A stretch of DNA of 64,000 bases from Amoebidium appalachense (Eukaryota > Ichthyosporea). Position 1 is the first letter of the stretch, and every line of letters starts with the position of its first letter. The DNA lies in assembly GCA_963693365.1 (NCBI GenBank), contig CAVNZM010000014.1, forward strand, positions 5,208,001-5,272,000, in the 5' to 3' direction. A model generated the notes under the pieces. That model was not told where the DNA came from and ran no database searches. It was given only the letters and a program-made list of their open reading frames with translations. Shown here piece after piece: positions 21,633 to 32,783 of this stretch. Position numbers and translations under genes: made by a program.

Positions 21633-21680
21633 GGCACAGACGCACACACGCCGTGACACACGCACACGCACGCCCGCCCG
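20530..21680. repeat. Homopolymer-rich spacer
   Basis: Contains a ~40-bp C-run (20582-20622), T-runs (20764-20791 and 20811-20837), G-runs (20838-20860 and about 21011-21053) and another long C-run (21299-21332). No gene is supported; proline and glycine reading frames here are repeat translations. CA repeats at 21610-21670 abut the copia fragment. Confidence 0.85.
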
Positions 21681-21776
21681 CACGACACCAAGAAGAACCT
21701 GGCCGACATCTTCACCAAGCCTCTGGCTGGTCCGGCCCACGAGACACACCGTGCCAACCTCAGTCTCCGTGACTGA
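21681..21776 (+). mobile_element. Ty1/copia pol C-terminal fragment
   Basis: The frame carries KKNLADIFTKPLAG and ends LSLRD followed by TGA. This matches the extreme C terminus of Ty1/copia polyproteins after the RNase H domain (consensus NLADxxTKPL). Everything upstream of this motif is missing and replaced by CA-rich repeats. Confidence 0.85.
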
Positions 21777-22019
21777 ACCGTGCACTGGTGTTCATCATCG
21801 AGTGGTTTTTGAGTAGGTTGGGGCCCTGGACAGCAGTTGACACACCTACGGTGATCAAGATGCCTCCCAATGAAAGTCTACTACTCCTCATCGTTTCTCT
21901 TCATCAGTGGAGACTCTGTCTTCCATCGTCAAGTGTGTGCATCTTCAGTGGGGATTATTCTCCACCATCCGTCGTTTATTTATATTCATATCCCACCATA
22001 TATATTGGGTTTCTCCTAA
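21777..22019 (+). other. Possible LTR or inter-element spacer
   Basis: About 240 bp of unique, non-coding, pyrimidine-rich sequence between a copia C-terminal end and a copia Gag start. This is where an LTR shared by two tandem copies would lie. No second copy is in the window, so the LTR identity is inference. Confidence 0.35.
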
Positions 22020-23533
22020 ACTTCCGCTAAACTTCCGAAACCACAGACGCTGACAGGTAGCGAAAACTATGTCAGATTCCGGAGATTGTTCGCCGATTAT
22101 TTCAAAGCACGGGGCCTCGCAGATTGCTTGACAAGTCGACCTCCTGCTTATGTTTACTCCGAGTCCGGCTCTGCACACGCCCGTGGGAGCCCAGGGATCG
22201 GAACCGTTAGGACCAGGCTTGATTTCTCTTCTACTACCACCCCGGTACAGCGCCCGACTACGGCCAGTGGGCGTATACGTAGCCAGGGTCGTAGCAACAC
22301 TACCGCACCCGACGGCAACGAGCAAGGCATCGCCGCTGATGAACAGCTGGACGAGAATGCAGAGGTGGAAACCGACGGCGTTTCTTTGTCCGCGCAGGCA
22401 GACGAATGCCAGCGCCAGGCGCAGGCGCGCTATCTCCTCCTTACGAACATGAGCAAGGAAATCCAGGACTCGGTGCAGGACCTGGAAACCGCGTTTGACA
22501 TATGGCACGGTGACCTCGAGAGCACCTACGGGCACGTGAGTGAGCAAGTACAGGCAGCAATGCTCTCCGGGTGGTACGACCTTGCCAACACAATTGACCG
22601 GAAAATCACAATTACGGCTCTGTTTGGCACGGTGCGGGCTTTGGCTTCCTGCCTGGCTGATACCGGTGTTCCTCAGCCCCCTCACCTCATCCGTTTGAAG
22701 GTGCTTGAATGCTTACCGCCGCAATTTGCCAAGCTCAATACATCATTGTTTGTGGTGCGCAACACTATGCCTGGACGTGGGATGGGGCCGCCTCCTGCCA
22801 CATGTCTTCCTTCAAGGGGGATTTTGTGTCGCTGACCCCCATGGTTCCACCTGCCCGCGTGCGCGTTGGTGGCGGTGTGATTGAGGCTACGGCTAGTGGT
22901 ATTGTCCGTGTGGATGCCTGGCACAACGGCAAACAACACAGGCTGCTTCTACAGATTTGGTATGTGCCGAAATTGGGCGCCCATTTGTCTTCTGCCCCAA
23001 TGGCCGCTCGCAGCAAAAAGGGTGAACACCAGTCTCGGGTGGGAAAGGATGCGGTGACTGTTTATTCCCCAGCCGGTGAAGTCTTCTTCCAGTGCCCCAT
23101 TGACCCGGGCATTAACATTTACCTCTGCCCGTTTTCCGCCCCAGGAGCACCCCCACCCACCACCGTGTCGGCCTTAACCGCGCGCCACACGGTCACCCCA
23201 GCACCAGCTATTGCCCCGGTCCTCTCCCCTTCCCCTGTTGCCCTCCCTGCACCCGCTGCTATGCAGGAGGAGGAGAAGGAGGACACTGTGCCTGCCGATT
23301 TTTGCAGCGATAATGAGGACAGTGGGTATGAAACAGACACCACGATGGTTATTAGTGGCCCCGCTCGCACCACCACCGCCACCTCCGCGGAGCCACCCAC
23401 AGCAGAAAGTGGTGCCCCAACATCACAGGCCCCTTCGGCAGTGCCCACACAGCACCCATGGTCATCCCACAAGAATGCTGGGGCAGCCACCTACGAGGTG
23501 TGGCACCGCCATTTAGGCCACATCAATTTATAA
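22020..23533 (+). pseudogene. Ty1/copia gag-protease fragment with internal deletion
   Basis: The Gag frame (22020-22835) starts without an ATG and contains QTLTGSENYVRFRRLFADYF, the copia Gag N-terminal pattern, then a helical capsid-like region. The protease frame (to 23533) contains WTWDGAASCHMSSF (the WxxDSGAS-x-H equivalent) and WYVPKLGAHLSS, a long Pro/Ala/Thr-rich spacer, and finally VWHRHLGHINL, the GAG-pre-integrase motif, then a stop. The two frames overlap around 22709-22835 in different phases, and no CCHC zinc knuckle lies between them, so an internal deletion probably removed it. Integrase and reverse transcriptase are absent. A dead or non-autonomous element. Confidence 0.85.
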
Positions 23534-23952
23534 AATATTAGCCACCAACACGTCACACATACACTAGTGTTTTCTTCTATATATATATCGTCGTTGGCTA
23601 CCGTCATGTTCCGAGTCTTCCGAGGCAACCGTCGTTGTGTGCCTCTTCCGTTTTGGTTTTCTTCCCCGGCTTGCCACTTCAAGTCTTCTCCATTTGTCTT
23701 CTCGAGTGGGGAAACTTGACTGTGACGTCACGACACCTGCTTCTACAAGTGTGAGAGTATTGACATCAACAGTCACATCAACAAACTTCACGAGAACCCA
23801 ACTTCCAACCCTTGAGTGGGGATGTCATCTACCCATGATTAACGGCAAGACTTAGAAGTTGAGTTTTATGCATGTTTATTAGTTTGTTGTTGTTCGTTTC
23901 CTTTTCCCTTTTCCTTTCTTTCTTTCCTTTCTGTTTCCGTGTGCACAGATAT
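23534..23952 (+). other. Non-coding junction between copia and LINE elements
   Basis: Contains a perfect CRE palindrome TGACGTCA (23723-23730), two similar words (CTCGAGTGGGGAAA and CTTGAGTGGGGATG near 23700 and 23812) and a T/C-rich tract that ends where LINE A begins at 23953. It may be copia remnant sequence; I could not prove it. Confidence 0.4.
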
Positions 23953-24528
23953 ACACCCAAGCAAACGGTAACATCAACATCCCACCCAAATACGAGAGGG
24001 TGTATTTCAAAGTCAAGCACGGCAGACGCCCACACAGGGCCATGTGGTCCATCTTCAAGGCTCTCGGCTTCCGGTGCTCTCGCATCCTTTGTCTGTCCTT
24101 CATTGGATACGATGTGCTGGAAGTAGCAGTACGGGGCGACTATAACCGTGCGTTCATCCGTGACGCGACAAAGGGGTGTGGAAGCTTCTTCACCCACCTC
24201 CCAAGCTACGACCCATGCGCGCCGGAAAACATTCAGAAAGCAGACAAAGAACGTAAAGTGTCTGCTAAGAATGCGTGCGCCACACGTTGTCGTGTACGCA
24301 TCAGCAAGGCAAAAGAGTTCCTCGCAAAGTTGGAAAACGATGCTACGAGCGTGATAGACACGGACACGAAGGAACCAATGTTTTCTGGTGAGAAACTGCT
24401 CGAGCGCAAACGCCGATGCGAGATGGAAATCGAGCTCTTCTGCGAACTGTTCGCGCTGGCGGAAGGTCGTGCATACGACCCCGTAAGCGACAAGTGGGAA
24501 CCAACCCCACAGGTGTCGGACCAAACCG

Positions 24529-27372
24529 ATGCCTAATTTATCCTTCTTCTTCTGGAATGCTCGGACACTGGGCCCCCAAAAGGGCCTCCCCCCCGGGACA
24601 CTCGACGATAAAATCAGCTACATACAACAACAGACAAACAACCACACGTTTACAGTGATTTGCGAAACACAGTTTAAAAACCACCACAAATTCAACTCTA
24701 CATTGGTCGACACATCCACACACCCCGGTTACGCGAAAAACCGAGGCATTATTGTACTTGCCGCACCACACGTGAGAGTGAAGTGCAAACCGGTAGCAAA
24801 AACGGAATTCTCGGTTTCTATAGAGTTTCTTTCTAATGTTTTTACTTTTGTATATTACCCACCATCTATGTCGGTTGTCGAATTGACTCACGAGTTGTCA
24901 CAGTTACCAATGTCCACTGTTATTTTAGGTGATTTTAACACGCGACTCCACCACACAGACACACTGCAAGTGAGTGTCGGGTACCCATCTAAGCCCCCGG
25001 AGCGTGCTATCCCTTTAGCAAGGTATGTCCAAAGTCACACTTTGCGGTTCCCTCAAATATCCCATGCCCACAACACCGACTGGGGAGTGGCCTTTTGGCC
25101 ATCAACCATGTCAAAACTCTCTCTCCCTCCTAACCTCTCTAGGTCATCTGACCACTCTCCTATCCTTTTCCTACCTAAGATCTCCCTTGATCTGCTCCCC
25201 CCTCCCCCTCCCACCTTTCGCCTCCGTCTATCCCAGCTTAAGTCACAGTGGGGTAGAGTTGATGTATGTGTATGCTATGCTACGAAACACCCTATATATA
25301 TGCGCCTATTAGAATCTGCACAAGCCAGGCCAGATTCACATCTCGTACTAGATACATGCACTAACTTTATTGTTGATGATTTGATAGATCTCGGTGATTA
25401 TGCTGGCGGTGGTAGGAAGGAATATCCCGATGCTCTCTTGTTACCAAACACCACTCCCGCTAGACTAGGTGAACCCCTGTCTCAAAAGGAAAGCTTGCGC
25501 CGGCTTGCTAGTATGAATCGATTTGGCCCCCCTGCTCGTATTATTGGTGATACCACTGGAGACCCCCTCATAGACTCTGATAAGTATTTCTCGGAACTGT
25601 TTAAAGATAGGACCCCCGCTCAGAAACCTATTGTGTGGCCTGTAGACCCATCTATCCCCATAGAATCGATCCTCCCCTTTTTCAGTCCCGATGCCATATG
25701 GTCTGTGATATCTAGTTATAGCTCTAGTAAGTCTTGTGGACCTGATGGACTCCCTGCTGGGTTTCTTAAAATCCTTGTTCCCTCCTACCCACAAAAGGAA
25801 AGTGATCGTGCTATTAAACCTGATCTTACTATCATGTTAAGCTCTCTCTTTTCTTGGTGTGTTAAATGTGGACATGTCCCGTCATCTTGGTTAGATACCT
25901 TAGTGATCCCCATAGTTAAGAAGGACTCTGAGGGCCCCATATCATCCTTTCGCCCCATTACACTAACCCAGGTTGTTCGTAGATTCTTTGAAGCTTGCTT
26001 ACTTAGGTTATTTGCACATCACCCTAGGTTTCAATCTATTCTTCACATACACCCATGCCAATCCGCTTTTCGTAAAAACAATTCATGTTATGTTCAAATA
26101 ATGGCACTGCACGATTCTATGCAAGTTGGTGCACAATATGTTGGCTTTATTGATTGGAAAACTGCTTACGATTCTGTCTCCCCTGGTCTCCTATGGGAAA
26201 AGCTTGCTGCACGGGGTGTACCACACTGCATTGGTGTTCTGTTAGAAGCACTCTTGTCTCAAACCTATGGTAGAGCTGTGGTTAATGGGCATCTTTCATA
26301 TGGTTTTGCTCGTACTAGAGGTCTCTTGCAGGGCTCATTGCTTAGCCCCTTTTTGTTTAACCTATTTATAGATGATTTGGCTGTCAAGATTTACGCCGAA
26401 AACGATGACCCTATTAATAACTTTCCGCCTGCACTTCTCTATGCTGATGATCTGTCCCTCCTTGCCCGTACCCCTAGACGCCTGCAAAGATTGTTCGATG
26501 TAGTGTCAGAGTGGTGCAAGGCAAACCTTATGATCCTTAACATAGACAAATGTGGTGTTCTTGTACCTGATATAGCTAACAATTTACACACATTTACATT
26601 ATCATCTAAACCTGTACCTATAGTTCCAGAATACAAATATCTTGGTGTTCCGGTTGATTCTGTTGGTGTTATGTTTCCCCATATGGTCGAAAAGAGGGTA
26701 GAGTTGGCTCGTAAGCGGTTAGCTTTCTTCTCGGCTAATATTTTTAAAGACACACCCCTCCATCCTTCTATTAGACTTACATTTATTCGCACTTTTGTCT
26801 TCCCGGCATGTGAATATGGTTTACCCCTTCTCGCCGCTTGGATCAAGAAAGAGAGAACTAGAGCGCTTAAACCCTTGGCAAATTTCCTTGAAGCAGAAGT
26901 TGCCTCCTTTCTATCTAACAACTGTTGTAAACCTGGGCCTGTAACGCTCTCGATATATGGTCTGGTCCCAATAGCTGCTAGAGTATCCTATCTCGCGCTG
27001 AAATTCAATAAGCACATAAGCCGCTTAAAGAAGTATTTGCCCTCCCACCCTCTCTTCTCTATCCGACCTGTCCCCTCCTCACCTCTCCCCTCTTTCCTCC
27101 CCTCTCTCTCCCCTTCTCCCCTGGGCACAAATACAAATAAACCCCGCAATAGTGTGTGTGTGACTTTGGACTGCCACTTACTTATTAAACATGTACACAA
27201 TCACAAGATAATCACGCAATATAACAAATGGAAAAAGATACCAAACGACACTAGACCCGATGAAAGCATACACCTTGAAAAACTAAGCCTTATGTCTCGT
27301 TATATATATACGTCGCACACATCGATTCAGTCGCACACATCGATTCAAATGTCGCTCTTTATTATCTGCTAA
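24529..27372 (+). pseudogene. LINE A ORF2, interrupted endonuclease-reverse transcriptase
   Basis: Nearly identical to the copy B ORF2, with only a handful of differences seen by eye (for example an Asn/His codon near 27243). It includes an apurinic-type endonuclease (ICETQ, LGDFNTRL, SDHSPI) and reverse transcriptase (FIDWKTAYDS, LLYADDLS). The C-terminal ~140 residues are separated by the copy B insertion and lie at 32193-32616. Not functional as it stands. Confidence 0.9.
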
Positions 27373-27452
27373 TAAATAGTATCCTTCGCGCATCCACCCC
27401 TAAACCAGGCCATCCGTGGCCCTAAGGGCCGGGGAACACCCCCATCCATGTC
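27312..27452 (+). promoter_or_regulatory. LINE 5' UTR with tandem 18-bp repeat
   Basis: GTCGCACACATCGATTCA occurs twice back to back at 27312-27347. Tandem units in LINE 5' UTRs often carry promoter activity; that role is inferred. A small hairpin, GGCCATCCGTGGCC, follows at about 27408-27421. Confidence 0.5.
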
Positions 27453-28637
27453 ATGGCACATGCCTATAATCGTTTCAGAACCTCTTTCAAAGTTCCATCT
27501 ACACCCATCACACATGTGCGACCATTAAAACGTCCAGCAGATACACCTACCACAGATGCACAACCAGAAAAACATCGCCTTAGACTAAGCGCAACACCTA
27601 TTTACAATACACTACCCATTCAGAATAACACCACACCACTCCGTAGAAACACAATAACAACCATGCCGAAACTTTCGGTTGATACAGTACTGGCAGAACT
27701 TGCCCTCGTTAAGAAACAGCTAAATGAGCTGTTACCACTCAAGAACATGATAGAAAAACTCCAAACAGAAAATACCCAACTCAAGCTCACCATTGATTCA
27801 CTCACAGCCCAGCTAAACATTAGTGGATCGCAAAACCCCAAAACTCATGAGCAAACATCTCGCGACGGAGACATTTCCACCCCAACACAAAACAACACAG
27901 GACCGGAAGCACAGCTCCCGGCAGAGTTCCTAGAATATGCGAACTCTCGTAAAACACCCGAGCTCCGCCAAATTGCCAAGGAAACATATGCCAGCATTCT
28001 TGCAGGCAACGAGTACCGCCGCAACTCCCCTCCCAAACCGCCGGCTAAGGGGAACACCCAAGCAAACGGTAACATCAACATCCCACCCAAATACGAGAGG
28101 GTGTATTTCAAAGTCAAGCACGGCAGACGCCCACACAGGGCCATGTGGTCCATCTTCAAGGCTCTCGGCTTCCGGTGCTCTCGCATCCTTTGTCTGTCCT
28201 TCATTGGATACGATGTGCTGGAAGTAGCAGTACGGGGCGACTATAACCGTGCGTTCATCCGTGACGCGACAAAGGGGTGTGGAAGCTTCTTCACCCACCT
28301 CCCAAGCTACGACCCATGCGCGCCGGAAAACATTCAGAAAGCAGACAAAGAACGTAAAGTGTCTGCTAAGAATGCGTGCGCCACACGTTGTCGTGTACGC
28401 ATCAGCAAGGCAAAAGAGTTCCTCGCAAAGTTGGAAAACGATGCTACGAGCGTGATAGACACGGACACGAAGGAACCAATGTTTTCTGGTGAGAAACTGC
28501 TCGAGCGCAAACGCCGATGCGAGATGGAAATCGAGCTCTTCTGCGAACTGTTCGCGCTGGCGGAAGGTCGTGCATACGACCCCGTAAGCGACAAGTGGGA
28601 ACCAACCCCACAGGTGTCGGACCAAACCGATGCCTAA
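27453..28637 (+). CDS. LINE B ORF1 protein (coiled-coil, nucleic-acid binding type)
   Basis: 394 aa. A basic, Thr/Pro-rich N terminus is followed by a leucine-heptad coiled coil at about residues 80-125 (LVKKQLNELLPLKN, IEKLQTENTQLKLTI) and a conserved C-terminal domain from about residue 215 (VYFKVKHGRRPHRAMW, SFIGYDVLEVAV). No CCHC zinc knuckle is visible. In characterised LINEs, ORF1 proteins trimerise through the coiled coil and coat the element RNA; that role is inferred here. The stop codon overlaps the ORF2 start. Confidence 0.88.
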   Translation: MAHAYNRFRTSFKVPSTPITHVRPLKRPADTPTTDAQPEKHRLRLSATPIYNTLPIQNNTTPLRRNTITTMPKLSVDTVLAELALVKKQLNELLPLKNMIEKLQTENTQLKLTIDSLTAQLNISGSQNPKTHEQTSRDGDISTPTQNNTGPEAQLPAEFLEYANSRKTPELRQIAKETYASILAGNEYRRNSPPKPPAKGNTQANGNINIPPKYERVYFKVKHGRRPHRAMWSIFKALGFRCSRILCLSFIGYDVLEVAVRGDYNRAFIRDATKGCGSFFTHLPSYDPCAPENIQKADKERKVSAKNACATRCRVRISKAKEFLAKLENDATSVIDTDTKEPMFSGEKLLERKRRCEMEIELFCELFALAEGRAYDPVSDKWEPTPQVSDQTDA

Positions 28638-31600
28638 TTTATCCTTCTTCTTCTGGAATGCTCGGACACTGGGCCCCCAAAAGGGCCTCCCCCCCGGGAC
28701 ACTCGACGATAAAATCAGCTACATACAACAACAGACAAACAACCACACGTTTACAGTGATTTGCGAAACACAGTTTAAAAACCACCACAAATTCAACTCT
28801 ACATTGGTCGACACATCCACACACCCCGGTTACGCGAAAAACCGAGGCATTATTGTACTTGCCGCACCACACGTGAGAGTGAAGTGCAAACCGGTAGCAA
28901 AAACGGAATTCTCGGTTTCTATAGAGTTTCTTTCTAATGTTTTTACTTTTGTATATTACCCACCATCTATGTCGGTTGTCGAATTGACTCACGAGTTGTC
29001 ACAGTTACCAATGTCCACTGTTATTTTAGGTGATTTTAACACGCGACTCCACCACACAGACACACTGCAAGTGAGTGTCGGGTACCCATCTAAGCCCCCG
29101 GAGCGTGCTATCCCTTTAGCAAGGTATGTCCAAAGTCACACTTTGCGGTTCCCTCAAATATCCCATGCCCACAACACCGACTGGGGAGTGGCCTTTTGGC
29201 CATCAACCATGTCAAAACTCTCTCTCCCTCCTAACCTCTCTAGGTCATCTGACCACTCTCCTATCCTTTTCCTACCTAAGATCTCCCTTGATCTGCTCCC
29301 CCCTCCCCCTCCCACCTTTCGCCTCCGTCTATCCCAGCTTAAGTCACAGTGGGGTAGAGTTGATGTATGTGTATGCTATGCTACGAAACACCCTATATAT
29401 ATGCGCCTATTAGAATCTGCACAAGCCAGGCCAGATTCACATCTCGTACTAGATACATGCACTAACTTTATTGTTGATGATTTGATAGATCTCGGTGATT
29501 ATGCTGGCGGTGGTAGGAAGGAATATCCCGATGCTCTCTTGTTACCAAACACCACTCCCGCTAGACTAGGTGAACCCCTGTCTCAAAAGGAAAGCTTGCG
29601 CCGGCTTGCTAGTATGAATCGATTTGGCCCCCCTGCTCGTATTATTGGTGATACCACTGGAGACCCCCTCATAGACTCTGATAAGTATTTCTCGGAACTG
29701 TTTAAAGATAGGACCCCCGCTCAGAAACCTATTGTGTGGCCTGTAGACCCATCTATCCCCATAGAATCGATCCTCCCCTTTTTCAGTCCCGATGCCATAT
29801 GGTCTGTGATATCTAGTTATAGCTCTAGTAAGTCTTGTGGACCTGATGGACTCCCTGCTGGGTTTCTTAAAATCCTTGTTCCCTCCTACCCACAAAAGGA
29901 AAGTGATCGTGCTATTAAACCTGATCTTACTATCATGTTAAGCTCTCTCTTTTCTTGGTGTGTTAAATGTGGACATGTCCCGTCATCTTGGTTAGATACC
30001 TTAGTGATCCCCATAGTTAAGAAGGACTCTGAGGGCCCCATATCATCCTTTCGCCCCATTACACTAACCCAGGTTGTTCGTAGATTCTTTGAAGCTTGCT
30101 TACTTAGGTTATTTGCACATCACCCTAGGTTTCAATCTATTCTTCACATACACCCATGCCAATCCGCTTTTCGTAAAAACAATTCATGTTATGTTCAAAT
30201 AATGGCACTGCACGATTCTATGCAAGTTGGTGCACAATATGTTGGCTTTATTGATTGGAAAACTGCTTACGATTCTGTCTCCCCTGGTCTCCTATGGGAA
30301 AAGCTTGCTGCACGGGGTGTACCACACTGCATTGGTGTTCTGTTAGAAGCACTCTTGTCTCAAACCTATGGTAGAGCTGTGGTTAATGGGCATCTTTCAT
30401 ATGGTTTTGCTCGTACTAGAGGTCTCTTGCAGGGTTCATTGCTTAGCCCCTTTTTGTTTAACCTATTTATAGATGATTTGGCTGTCAAGATTTACGCCGA
30501 AAACGATGACCCTATTAATAACTTTCCGCCTGCACTTCTCTATGCTGATGATCTGTCCCTCCTTGCCCGTACCCCTAGACGCCTGCAAAGATTGTTCGAT
30601 GTAGTGTCAGAGTGGTGCAAGGCAAACCTTATGATCCTTAACATAGACAAATGTGGTGTTCTTGTACCTGATATAGCTAACAATTTACACACATTTACAT
30701 TATCATCTAAACCTGTACCTATAGTTCCAGAATACAAATATCTTGGTGTTCCGGTTGATTCTGTTGGTGTTATGTTTCCCCATATGGTCGAAAAGAGGGT
30801 AGAGTTGGCTCGTAAGCGGTTAGCTTTCTTCTCGGCTAATATTTTTAAAGACACACCCCTCCATCCTTCTATTAGACTTACATTTATTCGCACTTTTGTC
30901 TTCCCGGCATGTGAATATGGTTTACCCCTTCTCGCCGCTTGGATCAAGAAAGAGAGAACTAGAGCGCTTAAACCCTTGGCAAATTTCCTTGAAGCAGAAG
31001 TTGCCTCCTTTCTATCTAACAACTGTTGTAAACCTGGGCCTGTAACGCTCTCGATATATGGTCTGGTCCCAATAGCTGCTAGAGTATCCTATCTCGCGCT
31101 GAAATTCAATAAGCACATAAGCCGCTTAAAGAAGTATTTGCCCTCCCACCCTCTCTTCTCTATCCGACCTGTCCCCTCCTCACCTCTCCCCTCTTTCCTC
31201 CCCTCTCTCTCCCCTTCTCCCCTGGGCACAAATACAAATAAACCCCGCAATAGTGTGTGTGTGACTTTGGACTGCCACTTACTTATTAAACATGTACACA
31301 ATCACAAGATAATCACGCAATATAACAAATGGAAAAAGATACCACACGACACTAGACCCGATGAAAGCATACACCTTGAAAAACTAAGCCTTATGTCTCG
31401 TTTTATATATACTGACCGCCTCAACCATATTGCCAAATATGGCACTCGCAAGTGTATAACACCTAAATACATATTACCTTCCTGTAGAACTGGTCTTTCT
31501 CTAGCTGATGGTATTATTGATCAATTACCACGCTTTTACTGTACACGTGCTATACAGTGGAGATCTAATAAGTATAAGGTGGCATCATTTGCATGCCCAA

Positions 31601-31824
31601 ACAACACACACACACACCAGTTTAACCGGTCATGTATCGCCAAATGTAGTTTGATAGACCACATAATACCGCAACACACACACGTCACATTCACAACAGA
31701 CACCCAGAAAGATAGCCTACCTGTAAATTACAACATCCTTGATTTTATACTAAACACGCGTAACTACGACCTGTTTATTAGATGTATTGATTGGCTTGAG
31801 AAACACATCACTACAAAATTATAG
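28630..31824 (+). CDS. LINE B ORF2, endonuclease-reverse transcriptase
   Basis: 1,064 aa, intact. An N-terminal APE-type endonuclease has FFWNARTLG, the catalytic Glu in ICETQ (about residue 46), LGDFNTRL (residues 133-140) and SDHSPI near residue 215. Reverse transcriptase: SFRPITLTQVVRRFFEA, PCQSAFRKNNS, FIDWKTAYDS, TRGLLQGSLLSPFLFNLFIDDL, and catalytic YADD at residues 638-641. The C-terminal region is basic, with no recognisable RNase H or CCHC motif. The start is taken as the ATG in the ATGCCTAA overlap with ORF1. Target-primed reverse transcription would be its role. I did not assign the LINE clade. Confidence 0.95.
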   Translation: MPNLSFFFWNARTLGPQKGLPPGTLDDKISYIQQQTNNHTFTVICETQFKNHHKFNSTLVDTSTHPGYAKNRGIIVLAAPHVRVKCKPVAKTEFSVSIEFLSNVFTFVYYPPSMSVVELTHELSQLPMSTVILGDFNTRLHHTDTLQVSVGYPSKPPERAIPLARYVQSHTLRFPQISHAHNTDWGVAFWPSTMSKLSLPPNLSRSSDHSPILFLPKISLDLLPPPPPTFRLRLSQLKSQWGRVDVCVCYATKHPIYMRLLESAQARPDSHLVLDTCTNFIVDDLIDLGDYAGGGRKEYPDALLLPNTTPARLGEPLSQKESLRRLASMNRFGPPARIIGDTTGDPLIDSDKYFSELFKDRTPAQKPIVWPVDPSIPIESILPFFSPDAIWSVISSYSSSKSCGPDGLPAGFLKILVPSYPQKESDRAIKPDLTIMLSSLFSWCVKCGHVPSSWLDTLVIPIVKKDSEGPISSFRPITLTQVVRRFFEACLLRLFAHHPRFQSILHIHPCQSAFRKNNSCYVQIMALHDSMQVGAQYVGFIDWKTAYDSVSPGLLWEKLAARGVPHCIGVLLEALLSQTYGRAVVNGHLSYGFARTRGLLQGSLLSPFLFNLFIDDLAVKIYAENDDPINNFPPALLYADDLSLLARTPRRLQRLFDVVSEWCKANLMILNIDKCGVLVPDIANNLHTFTLSSKPVPIVPEYKYLGVPVDSVGVMFPHMVEKRVELARKRLAFFSANIFKDTPLHPSIRLTFIRTFVFPACEYGLPLLAAWIKKERTRALKPLANFLEAEVASFLSNNCCKPGPVTLSIYGLVPIAARVSYLALKFNKHISRLKKYLPSHPLFSIRPVPSSPLPSFLPSLSPSPLGTNTNKPRNSVCVTLDCHLLIKHVHNHKIITQYNKWKKIPHDTRPDESIHLEKLSLMSRFIYTDRLNHIAKYGTRKCITPKYILPSCRTGLSLADGIIDQLPRFYCTRAIQWRSNKYKVASFACPNNTHTHQFNRSCIAKCSLIDHIIPQHTHVTFTTDTQKDSLPVNYNILDFILNTRNYDLFIRCIDWLEKHITTKL

Positions 31825-31844
31825 CGCACGCGCACACACACACA

Positions 31845-31897
<53 letters not shown>

Positions 31898-31929
31898 CCA
31901 GCTGATACCGAGTGTCCCGAGGGGAGCCC

Positions 31930-31995
<66 letters not shown>

Positions 31996-32192
31996 GGGGA
32001 ACCCCAACTAATTGATTTCTCCTTGTAGTCTTTATGGTGTCTCGCAGAGAAAGTAAACCCTGATATATAGTCACCACCCGACATCTATGTACGTGATCAT
32101 GATATACCGCTGAGGGGATATTCCGAGCAAACCCCCCCCCCCATAAATGAGACTGGTTCTCTTTGCCTCGAGTAAACAGCGTAAACCCCCCC
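31825..32192 (+). repeat. LINE B 3' UTR with (CA)n and internal A-run
   Basis: After the ORF2 stop come (CA)n (about 31830-31895), a short unique piece with GGGGAGCCCC, an A-run at about 31934-31994, CGGGGAACCCC, then about 180 bp shared with copy A. Because the A-run is internal, the true 3' end is the GCGTAAACC word followed by C residues. Confidence 0.85.
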
Positions 32193-32637
32193 TTTTATAT
32201 ATACTGACCGCCTCAACCATATTGCCAAATATGGCACTCGCAAGTGTATAACACCTAAATACATATTACCTTCCTGTAGAACTGGTCTTTCTCTAGCTGA
32301 TGGTATTATTGATCAATTACCACGCTTTTACTGTACACGTGCTATACAGTGGAGATCTAATAAGTATAAGGTGGCATCATTTGCATGCCCAAACAACACA
32401 CACACACACCAGTTTAACCGGTCATGTATCGCCAAATGTAGTTTGATAGACCACATAATACCGCAACACACACACGTCACATTCACAACAGACACCCAGA
32501 AAGATAGCCTACCTGTAAATTACAACATCCTTGATTTTATACTAAACACGCGTAACTACGACCTGTTTATTAGATGTATTGATTGGCTTGAGAAACACAT
32601 CACTACAAAATTATAGCGCACGCGCACACACACACAC

Positions 32638-32690
<53 letters not shown>

Positions 32691-32722
32691 CCAGCTGATA
32701 CCGAGTGTCCCGAGGGGAGCCC

Positions 32723-32783
<61 letters not shown>

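Larger units (their letters stand above)
27312..32192 (+). mobile_element. LINE copy B, apparently full length, inserted in copy A
   Basis: A 4,881-bp non-LTR retrotransposon flanked by a 12-bp target-site duplication. The 5' UTR (27312-27452) starts with an 18-bp direct repeat, GTCGCACACATCGATTCA, twice in tandem. ORF1 (27453-28637) and ORF2 (28630-31824) overlap by 8 nt. The 3' UTR has (CA)n, an A-run of about 60 nt, then about 200 bp that end in a C-run rather than poly(A). Both ORFs are intact and the host copy is almost identical, so transposition was recent. Confidence 0.93.

Noticed and set aside
24006-28625. Minus-strand frames of 231 aa in both LINE copies
   Set aside because: They are antisense shadows of LINE ORF1, identical in both copies because the element is duplicated.
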